A stretch of 11,976 nucleotides of DNA from CAVOBC01 sp963693635. GTDB lineage: Bacteria; Pseudomonadota; Gammaproteobacteria; Pseudomonadales; Azotimanducaceae. Positions 7,249 to 11,976 of the stretch are shown here, one piece after another. How positions within the stretch are numbered: position 1 is the stretch's first letter; every line of letters starts with the position of its first letter. Location: the NCBI GenBank assembly GCA_963693635.1, contig CAVOBC010000128.1:1-11976 (forward strand). Reading direction: 5' to 3'. The notes under the pieces are model-generated. The model saw only the letters and a list, made by a program, of their open reading frames with translations, was not told the origin of the DNA and ran no database searches. A program made the translations under genes and the position numbers.

Positions 7249-7282
7249 AAGGGCGCTTTGCCAACTATCTCGAAGAGGTAGC

Positions 7283-7288
7283 ATTATA
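7283..7288 (-). promoter_or_regulatory. Candidate -10 element for the 160-aa gene
   Basis: A perfect TATAAT on the minus strand, 35-40 nt before the ATG at 7248. No good -35 hexamer lies 16-18 bp upstream, so the promoter is only suggested. It sits in the 86-bp divergent gap shared with hspQ. Confidence 0.4.
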
Positions 7289-7334
7289 GGCAACCAATCG
7301 CGCGGGTGCAGTCCCGGAAAAAACGGAATCGGCC

Positions 7335-7643
7335 ATGTCGTCAACACACTTTGCCCCGGGGCAATTGATCCACCACAAACGCTTTGACTACCGGGGTGTC
7401 ATCGTCGATGTTGACGCGGAGTTTGGGGGAACGGACGATTGGTATCGCGACGTGGCGCTAAGCCGACCGCCCCGCAATGCCCCGTGGTACCACGTTTTGG
7501 TGCATGGCGAGGAACACAGCACGTACGTTGCAGAACGTAATCTGGAGGTCGATGAGACCGGGACTCCAATTTCACATCCGTTGATCCACGAGTACTTCAA
7601 TCAGTTTTTTGAAGGACAATATCGGCTGATTTTACGCAATTGA
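7335..7643 (+). CDS. hspQ: Heat shock protein HspQ (YccV-like, hemimethylated-DNA-binding fold)
   Basis: A 102-residue protein of the HspQ/YccV family. Family features: FAPGQLIHHKRFDYRGVIVD (residues 6-25, the conserved small-barrel start), APWYHVLVHG in the middle, STYVAERNLE, and a C-terminal FEGQYRLILRN resembling the usual ...RLRN end. E. coli HspQ is a heat-inducible protein that binds hemimethylated origin DNA in vitro, affects DnaA stability, and enhances Lon proteolysis. Whether this homologue does the same is an inference. The ATG at 7335 matches the family N-terminus. No canonical heat-shock (sigma32) promoter is obvious upstream. The stop at 7641-7643 is 92 bp before the lipoprotein gene. 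Confidence 0.92.
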   Translation: MSSTHFAPGQLIHHKRFDYRGVIVDVDAEFGGTDDWYRDVALSRPPRNAPWYHVLVHGEEHSTYVAERNLEVDETGTPISHPLIHEYFNQFFEGQYRLILRN

Positions 7644-7678
7644 GGTCCTGCCGCGTTGAACCGCCATCGGCCACCTCC

Positions 7679-7706
7679 TTCCCACTCACGGGGAAACGTG
7701 TATACT
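7679..7706 (+). promoter_or_regulatory. Putative sigma70 promoter of the lipoprotein-DUF350-aminopropyltransferase unit
   Basis: TATACT at 7701-7706 (5 of 6 to consensus) follows a weak -35 TTCCCA (7679-7684) with a 16-bp spacer. A start site near 7712-7714 would fall inside the palindrome at 7710-7724 and give a leader of only about 23 nt before the ATG at 7736. The palindrome just downstream of the -10 supports a real regulated promoter. Confidence 0.5.
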
Positions 7707-7709
7707 TTT

Positions 7710-7724
7710 CGACATATTATGTCG
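7710..7724. promoter_or_regulatory. Palindromic operator, copy 1
   Basis: CGACATATTATGTCG is a perfect inverted repeat (7 bp arms, one central T). It sits immediately downstream of the TATACT -10 and 11 nt before the lipoprotein ATG. The same core occurs twice at the promoter of the DUF2170 gene 3.7 kb downstream. Its place over the expected transcription start suggests repression by a dimeric regulator, not identified here. Confidence 0.72.
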
Positions 7725-7735
7725 GGCCGAATCCT

Positions 7736-8641
7736 ATGCGCGTGATCATGTTGCTGATCCTGGCCAGCATCATCGCCGGTTGCAGCTCCGGTGGTGACCA
7801 GGTTGAACTGGAGCTGAGGGGCGCCGATCGTCGGATGGAAGGGCTTGCCAAGGCAATTGATGCGGGCACGATTCGAAACGCGGCGATCATCAAACAATAT
7901 TGCCAGGTACTCCGCACCAGGCGTCCCGAACTCCGCCAGCTTGTCGATACCCTTGAAGGCGAGGCGACCCGTTCGTCACCACTCTATGCGAGCCTGCAAC
8001 GCCGACTGGGTGAAGTCAGGACCAGCGGCGACAAGTGGGAGAACCGCGTTGCTGAAATCCAAGCGATAAAGCAGGGCGCAACGGCCTCTGTCTACAACGA
8101 TGCGCTCTCCGACACGGTCAATGTTCTGGCAGATCTTGACGATTCGCTTGCGCGGGTGAATGCGGTGTCGCGGGACGCCGAGAAAAAGCTGAACGGATCG
8201 AAGGACCACGGCGCGGGAAGCCAATACGTCGGTAATCCGCATTATGGCAGCTGGAACCATTCTGGCCGTGGTTCGTTCTGGGCCTGGTACGGCCAGTACG
8301 CGTTCTTCTCGAGCATGTTTGGCGGGCGCCACAACTACCATGACTGGTCGGGCCGCCGCGGTTATTCCTATTATCACGATATGGGCAGGGGCTCCTATAC
8401 CTCTCGATCCCAGTATGCCCGGCAGTCAGCAACCGAGACGCGTGCCCGCAAGCAGTTTGGGACCGGTGCTCACAAGAGTCCGTATTCAAAGCGTCGGGCC
8501 GGCGGTTCCGGCCTGAGCAAGGCGAGCACAGCGCAGGGCAAGCGCGGCGCATTCAGCAGTACGTATGGCAAGAAAGGTTATGGCGGCAGCGCCCGCGACA
8601 GTGGCTTCAGAACCTCCCGTGGCGCTTCGCGGGGCAAATAG
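7736..8641 (+). CDS. Lipoprotein with Gly/Ser/Tyr/Arg-rich C-terminal tail
   Basis: A 301-residue lipoprotein. The N-terminus MRVIMLLILASIIAGC is a type II signal with lipobox IAGC (Cys16). Ser follows Cys, so Lol rules predict outer-membrane sorting. Residues about 20-155 are charged and mostly helical. From about 165 the protein changes abruptly to an aromatic/Gly stretch (GSFWAWYGQYAFFSSMFGG, HNYHDW, YSYYHDMGRG) and then a basic Gly/Ser/Tyr/Arg tail ending SRGASRGK, which looks disordered. I do not recognise a named domain. By position and tail composition it may play the role of the YjfM/YgiB lipoproteins of E. coli, but the sequence is not clearly homologous. The ATG at 7736 is chosen because it alone puts the signal at the N-terminus; an in-frame ATG at 7640 would encode the operator. 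The DUF350 gene starts 9 nt after the stop. Confidence 0.85.
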   Translation: MRVIMLLILASIIAGCSSGGDQVELELRGADRRMEGLAKAIDAGTIRNAAIIKQYCQVLRTRRPELRQLVDTLEGEATRSSPLYASLQRRLGEVRTSGDKWENRVAEIQAIKQGATASVYNDALSDTVNVLADLDDSLARVNAVSRDAEKKLNGSKDHGAGSQYVGNPHYGSWNHSGRGSFWAWYGQYAFFSSMFGGRHNYHDWSGRRGYSYYHDMGRGSYTSRSQYARQSATETRARKQFGTGAHKSPYSKRRAGGSGLSKASTAQGKRGAFSSTYGKKGYGGSARDSGFRTSRGASRGK

Positions 8642-8650
8642 GACGTGATG

Positions 8651-9553
8651 ATGAGCGATTTTTTCAATTTGGATGCAGTGGATCTGTACACGTACCAAAT
8701 CCTCGTGATCGATCTTGCCATTGCGGTGGTGATGATTTCCGCACTCCGTTTCCTCACGGGCCTCGTGGCGAATGTGGCGAGCGCCGAGGAATTGTCCAGC
8801 CGGGACAACTATGCCTTTGGTATCGCCATGGCGGGTGGAACCATATCCCTGGCGCTCATGTTGACCGGCGCGGTTTCCGGCACCGCCGGTGACACGTACA
8901 TTGCCGAGTTGATCAGTGTCGGCTCGTACGGCGTGCTCGGGATGATTCTGATCAAGGTGGGGCGACTGGCCCAGGACAAGCTGGTCCTGCGCGGCATCCC
9001 GATCCAGCAGGAAATCAAAAACGGCAATGTAGCCGCTGGCATTGTTGACGCAGCGAGCACCGTCGCCATCGGTCTCGTCCTGAGAGCGGTCATGCTATGG
9101 GTCGAGAGTGATACCCTGTCCGGATTGCTGGTGGTATTGGCAGCATTTGTCATCACCCTGGTGGTATTGGGGCTTGTGACGACGTACCGGCAGCTTGTTT
9201 ATGCCCGCCGCCATGGTGGCCAGAGTCTCCAGTCCGCTTATCAGGGCGGGAATGTCGCGCTCGCCATCCGTTACTTTGGCCACATTCTGGGTGTCGCCCT
9301 AGCGCTGACGGCGGCGTCGGGCGTCGTCGCTTACCAGGCCGACAACCTGCCACTTGCACTTGGCACCTGGTTTGGCGTGACCCTCATTTTCTCAAGCCTC
9401 GTGTCTCTCTTGTCAGTGATTGCAAGGCGCGTCATCCTCTTTGGGGTTGATGTTGTCGAGGAGGTCGATCGGCAGGAGAATATTGGCGTCGCGACCATCG
9501 AGGCCGCCATCTACATCTCGGTCGGGTTGTTCTTTACCGCACTCTTTGCCTGA
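8651..9553 (+). CDS. DUF350 (YjfL-like) membrane protein with four-fold internal repeat
   Basis: A 300-residue integral membrane protein, about eight predicted helices, of the DUF350/YjfL type. It is twice the length of a single-domain member and appears to be two DUF350 domains. A motif of the form N-x-A-x-G-I-x-x-A occurs four times at nearly even spacing: DNYAFGIAMAG (Asn53), GNVAAGIVDAA (Asn126), GNVALAIRYFG (Asn201) and ENIGVATIEAA (Asn277). The function of the family is not established; members recur beside PspA-like genes. GTG 8645, ATG 8648 and ATG 8651 are consecutive in frame. I prefer 8651 because AGGA at 8640-8643 is 7 nt upstream. It lies 9 nt after the lipoprotein gene and 85 nt before the aminopropyltransferase gene, all same strand and probably one operon. 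Confidence 0.87.
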   Translation: MSDFFNLDAVDLYTYQILVIDLAIAVVMISALRFLTGLVANVASAEELSSRDNYAFGIAMAGGTISLALMLTGAVSGTAGDTYIAELISVGSYGVLGMILIKVGRLAQDKLVLRGIPIQQEIKNGNVAAGIVDAASTVAIGLVLRAVMLWVESDTLSGLLVVLAAFVITLVVLGLVTTYRQLVYARRHGGQSLQSAYQGGNVALAIRYFGHILGVALALTAASGVVAYQADNLPLALGTWFGVTLIFSSLVSLLSVIARRVILFGVDVVEEVDRQENIGVATIEAAIYISVGLFFTALFA

Positions 9554-9582
9554 TTGCAGATTGGGATCAGATAGTGGGCGTT

Positions 9583-9603
9583 GCGCGCCTTTGCGCGGCG
9601 CGC
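9583..9603 (+). other. GC-rich hairpin between the DUF350 and aminopropyltransferase genes
   Basis: GCGCGCC (9583-9589) pairs perfectly with GGCGCGC (9597-9603) around a 7-nt loop in the 85-bp gap. No T-run follows, so it is not a standard terminator. It could modulate expression of, or protect, the intercistronic mRNA. Confidence 0.4.
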
Positions 9604-9638
9604 GCTGAAGTGAGCGGCGTCGTCGCACGGGGTCCGGT

Positions 9639-11405
9639 GTGAGCACTGATCAGCCGGCTGACCAGCCGTCCGATCGGCCGATTGCTGTACCGGCGCCCGA
9701 CCTCGGCTCGGCGGGCCCTGCGACCAAGCGAACGCGCTACGCCCTGCTTGCGAACGACTTCGTACTGATCGGCATCATGGGTGTTCTCGCTGCCTGCGGG
9801 CTCATCTATGAGTACCTGTTGTCGCACTACGCCGGGCGCGTCCTGGGCGCTGTTGAGTCCACGATCTATACCATGATCGGTCTGATGATCGTCAGCATGG
9901 GGTTCGGTGCGTTAGCAGCCAAGCTCATTCGCGATCCGTTCTCTGCATTCGCCATCCTTGAGGTTCTGATCGCGATCATTGGTGTCACCTGTGTGTTGAC
10001 CATCGGCGGGCTGGTTGCGATCACACAGCTTCTGCCGACAATCATCGCCGACACATTCAATCTGCCGCCTGATCTGGTCCCGCGTGGTGGCTTGTTCTCC
10101 ACCCTCGTGACGATCGCGCGGCTCAGCCCCTACGGCTTCGGGGTCTTGATTGGCTTTCTGATCGGCATGGAGATTCCGCTCATTGCGCGTGTGCGTGAGG
10201 CTGTCCATGGCCAGCACCTGCAGCACAACGTCGGCACGATCTACGGCGCTGATTACATTGGTGCCGGCGTGGGCGCGGCGTTGTGGGTCACCATCATGCT
10301 GTCGATTGATGTCACCCGGGCGGCAGTTCTGACCGCTGGGGCGAACGTGGCGGCTGGATTGCTGTTTCTTGCCTGGTACTGGCCGTCGATCAGGCATCGG
10401 ACGTTGCTCGTTACGGGGCATGGTATTGCTGTGATGCTGGCCGCTACTATCTATGTTTATGGCAGCAACTGGACCCGGTCGATGACCGGCCTGCTGTACG
10501 AAGATGAGGTCATCTTCGACGATTCAACGCGCTACCAGCACATGACCGTGACGCGGCGCGCTCTCGCGGCAGATCGTCAACCGGTGTACAGCTTCTTCAT
10601 TAACGGCCGGTTGCAGTTTGCGAGCCACGATGAACATATCTATCACACTATGTTGACCTATCCTGCGCTCGCGCTCGCGCCGCGGCGAGATGATGTATTG
10701 ATCATCGGGGGCGGTGACGGCCTCGCGTTACGCGACGTTCTGGTCTGGGATGTTCAGAACGTTGTGTTGGTGGATCTCGATGATCAGATCGTGTCGTTTT
10801 TTCGTGATGGCGAGGGCGGGGTGTCGCTTGCGCACCTGAATAACCAGGCGTTTGATGATCCGAGAGTCGAACTGAGGTTCGCGGACGCGTTCGTGGAGGT
10901 CGACACGCTCCTCGCAGAGAAGCGTGTGTTCGACGTCATCATCATCGACCTGCCTGACCCAAGCCACCCGGATCTGAACAGATTGTACAGTGATCATTTC
11001 TACGGCCGTTTGTACCACTTGTTGTCTGCTCACGGGGTGATTGTGGTGCAGTCCACGTCGCCGTATCACGCCAAGCGCGCGTTCCTTAGCATCGGCAAGA
11101 CGTTGGCGCACGCCGGGTTTGCCCACGTCGATCAGTATCGACAGAATATCCCGAGTTTCGGCGAGTGGGGTTTCAGCATAGCGACCCGTCAACCGGCGTC
11201 GGCCCGCCAGCAGATCGACCGTTGGCGAGCGTTGCCGCGTCCGGATCGTTGGCTGACACTGCCTGTGCTGCAGGCGGCGTTCGAGTTTCCAGGCAACTTC
11301 TACGAGGAAGCGCATACAGTGCGTCCCAACGTTCTGGGGAGTAATCTCGTCTATCAATATCATCACGAGGCCTGGCAGGAGGAACTCGGGCTGTATCGCG
11401 AGTGA
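9639..11405 (+). CDS. Polytopic membrane protein fused to a spermidine-synthase-like aminopropyltransferase domain
   Basis: 588 residues. After a Pro/Asp-rich N-terminus there are about seven predicted helices (near 40-62, 74-97, 102-132, 152-181, 203-226, 228-247, 254-275). A cytosolic SpeE-like domain follows from about 285. In it: YQHMTV (299-304), DEHIYH (331-336, equivalent to the DEFIYHE motif of spermidine synthases), the nucleotide-binding IIGGGDGLALRDVL (355-368), the acidic VDLDDQI (378-384), and DLPDPSHPDLNRLYSDHFY (437-455) in the place of the catalytic Asp loop. Canonical SpeE transfers aminopropyl from decarboxylated SAM to putrescine. Here the catalytic loop has LPDPSHP instead of the usual DPxGPA-type sequence, so substrate and even donor are uncertain. 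The GTG at 9639 fits the N-terminus. The gene ends the first operator-controlled unit. A hairpin follows the stop. Confidence 0.87.
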   Translation: MSTDQPADQPSDRPIAVPAPDLGSAGPATKRTRYALLANDFVLIGIMGVLAACGLIYEYLLSHYAGRVLGAVESTIYTMIGLMIVSMGFGALAAKLIRDPFSAFAILEVLIAIIGVTCVLTIGGLVAITQLLPTIIADTFNLPPDLVPRGGLFSTLVTIARLSPYGFGVLIGFLIGMEIPLIARVREAVHGQHLQHNVGTIYGADYIGAGVGAALWVTIMLSIDVTRAAVLTAGANVAAGLLFLAWYWPSIRHRTLLVTGHGIAVMLAATIYVYGSNWTRSMTGLLYEDEVIFDDSTRYQHMTVTRRALAADRQPVYSFFINGRLQFASHDEHIYHTMLTYPALALAPRRDDVLIIGGGDGLALRDVLVWDVQNVVLVDLDDQIVSFFRDGEGGVSLAHLNNQAFDDPRVELRFADAFVEVDTLLAEKRVFDVIIIDLPDPSHPDLNRLYSDHFYGRLYHLLSAHGVIVVQSTSPYHAKRAFLSIGKTLAHAGFAHVDQYRQNIPSFGEWGFSIATRQPASARQQIDRWRALPRPDRWLTLPVLQAAFEFPGNFYEEAHTVRPNVLGSNLVYQYHHEAWQEELGLYRE

Positions 11406-11423
11406 CCGGCCGTTAGGGGCCGG
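11406..11423 (+). terminator. Weak hairpin after the aminopropyltransferase gene
   Basis: CCGGCC (11406-11411) pairs with GGCCGG (11418-11423) around GTTAGG, starting one base after the stop codon. The following sequence is purine-rich, not a T-tract, so intrinsic termination is doubtful; some read-through into the DUF2170 gene is likely. Confidence 0.35.
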
Positions 11424-11456
11424 GAGAGATGTTAAGAAAAGAGCGAAAAAAGATGC

Positions 11457-11484
11457 TTGACATAATATGTCGAGGCCATAGACT
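11457..11484 (+). promoter_or_regulatory. Putative sigma70 promoter of the DUF2170-PspA unit
   Basis: A perfect -35 TTGACA (11457-11462) is followed after 16 bp by TAGACT (11479-11484, 4 of 6). A-rich sequence at 11433-11452 (AAGAAAAGAG, GAAAAAAG) could act as an UP element. The -35 is embedded in operator copy 2, and operator copy 3 covers the expected start near 11491, so a bound repressor would block the promoter at both ends. Confidence 0.6.
11459..11471. promoter_or_regulatory. Palindromic operator, copy 2
   Basis: GACATAATATGTC is a perfect inverted repeat (6-bp arms, central A) overlapping the -35 hexamer of the DUF2170 promoter. Its core matches copies 1 and 3 apart from the central base, which is T in the other two; it is therefore the same site read from the other strand. 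Confidence 0.72.
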
Positions 11485-11493
11485 TAACCCCAT

Positions 11494-11506
11494 GACATAT
11501 TATGTC
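11494..11506. promoter_or_regulatory. Palindromic operator, copy 3
   Basis: GACATATTATGTC, a perfect palindrome extended by CA/TG flanks (11491-11509, one mismatched pair). Its centre is 35 bp from that of copy 2, somewhat more than three helical turns, so two dimers could sit on similar faces of the DNA. It covers the predicted transcription start. Confidence 0.72.
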
Positions 11507-11528
11507 GTGTTCCAAACAGGAGTGAGCG

Positions 11529-11936
11529 TTGAAAACCCAAGATCTGGCACTCAAGATTTCTGATATTACCAGCTTTGAAGGCTATACCTTTGATTGTCAG
11601 CCAATCCCCGGAGAAGTCGACGTACTACAGGTCACAGTGGGCGATTTTGAAGAGATTCCATCGTTCGTATCGGTGACAGACACGCAGATCCTCTGCATCA
11701 CGTATTTGTTCACTGAAGCGGAAGTAAATCCCGCCTCACGCGCCGAGATGCTCGAAGAGATGCTCGAGCTGAATATTCCGATTCCGCTCAGTTCGTTCGC
11801 CAAGGTCGGGGACCGCTACGTCATCTTCGGCGCATTGGCCATCGGCTCGGCAGCTGAGGACATTTATCACGAGATCATCACGTTGAGCGAAAACGCCGTC
11901 GAAGCATTGTCGGCGCTGGAAGAATTTTTGAGTTGA
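11529..11936 (+). CDS. yjfI: DUF2170 (YjfI-like) protein
   Basis: A 135-residue acidic, soluble protein. VTDTQILCITYLFTEAEVNP (residues about 49-68), IPIPLSSFAKVGDRYVIFGAL and TLSENAVEALSALEEFL near the C-terminus fit the DUF2170 family, whose E. coli member is YjfI. The role is unknown. The family is encoded next to PspA/IM30-like YjfJ, and a gene in the YjfJ position follows here after 26 nt. The start is a TTG at 11529, supported by AGGAG at 11518-11522 (6-nt spacing) and by absence of a better start upstream. The second codon onward reads KTQDLALKISD. It is the first gene downstream of the double-operator promoter. Confidence 0.83.
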   Translation: MKTQDLALKISDITSFEGYTFDCQPIPGEVDVLQVTVGDFEEIPSFVSVTDTQILCITYLFTEAEVNPASRAEMLEEMLELNIPIPLSSFAKVGDRYVIFGALAIGSAAEDIYHEIITLSENAVEALSALEEFLS

Positions 11937-11946
11937 ACCGTCCCCG

Positions 11947-11955
11947 AAGGAGGAG
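11947..11955 (+). promoter_or_regulatory. Strong ribosome binding site of the following gene
   Basis: AAGGAGGAG lies 7 nt before the ATG at 11963. It is much stronger than the sites of the other genes in this module, which predicts high expression of the downstream protein relative to the DUF2170 protein. Confidence 0.7.
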
Positions 11956-11962
11956 ATAGTCC

Positions 11963-11976
11963 ATGAGCGTACTGAA
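11963..11976 (+). CDS. Start of a gene, probably PspA/IM30 (YjfJ-like), cut by the window edge
   Basis: Only ATG AGC GTA CTG AA is visible, encoding MSVL and the beginning of a codon compatible with Lys or Asn. The strong ribosome binding site shows a real start. The identity is inferred from context only: DUF2170 genes are typically followed by a PspA/IM30 homologue, and YjfJ-type proteins begin in a similar way (M-G-I-L-K). The sequence itself is too short to prove it. Confidence 0.55.

Noticed and set aside
7640..7735. N-terminal extension of the lipoprotein from an ATG at 7640
   Set aside because: It would bury the lipoprotein signal 32 residues inside the protein and translate across the promoter and operator.
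10728..11366. 212-codon minus-strand frame inside the aminopropyltransferase gene
   Set aside because: It is antisense to the conserved GGGDG and DLPDP motifs; a GC-skewed shadow frame.
1..11976. CRISPR array, tRNA, rRNA or insertion sequence
   Set aside because: I saw no regularly spaced repeats, cloverleaf sequence, rRNA motif or transposase-like protein in any frame.

Overview
This is a roughly 58-60 % GC bacterial chromosomal window. The combination of YheU, TusA, EpmC (elongation factor P hydroxylase) and HspQ homologues points to a gammaproteobacterium. It does not look enterobacterial: the gene order is different, and it carries NrtS and a cytochrome-fused PQQ sugar dehydrogenase. No rRNA, tRNA, CRISPR array or insertion sequence is visible.

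Left region (1-2916, minus strand): a decayed two-component system. A response regulator (2916->2214) is followed by a large hybrid kinase (2150-> past the left edge). The regulator has a 4-bp duplication straight after its phospho-acceptor Asp codon, plus an in-frame amber codon. The kinase remnant belongs to the family with a Ser/Thr-kinase domain, AAA ATPase, GAF, PAS and hybrid histidine kinase. It has several frameshifts and has lost the whole ATPase block. A 398-bp gene-free stretch (2917-3314) then holds a series of inverted repeats and a short direct repeat.

Middle region (3315-7643): small conserved genes, mostly plus strand. yheU and nrtS share a 1-nt stop/start overlap. A membrane-anchored PQQ sugar dehydrogenase with a C-terminal c-type haem domain follows. 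Next come tusA, a gamma-glutamylcyclotransferase-like gene and epmC (the last two overlap by 4 nt). A minus-strand gene of unknown function (7248->6766) lies divergent from hspQ (7335-7643).

Right region (7710-11976): the most interesting part, an envelope/polyamine module. Its first unit encodes a lipoprotein with a long Gly/Ser/Tyr/Arg-rich tail, a four-fold repeated DUF350 membrane protein, and a multi-spanning membrane protein fused to a spermidine-synthase-like aminopropyltransferase domain. Its second unit encodes a DUF2170 (YjfI-like) protein and the first codons of the next gene, which by context is probably a PspA/IM30 (YjfJ-like) protein. The layout recalls the E. coli yjfIJKLM locus. 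Both units carry the same near-perfect palindrome GACATA-(A/T)-TATGTC at their promoters: once before the lipoprotein gene and twice before the DUF2170 gene. The two halves are therefore probably one regulon under a single dimeric repressor whose gene is not in this window. That operator is the strongest candidate here for an undescribed system.
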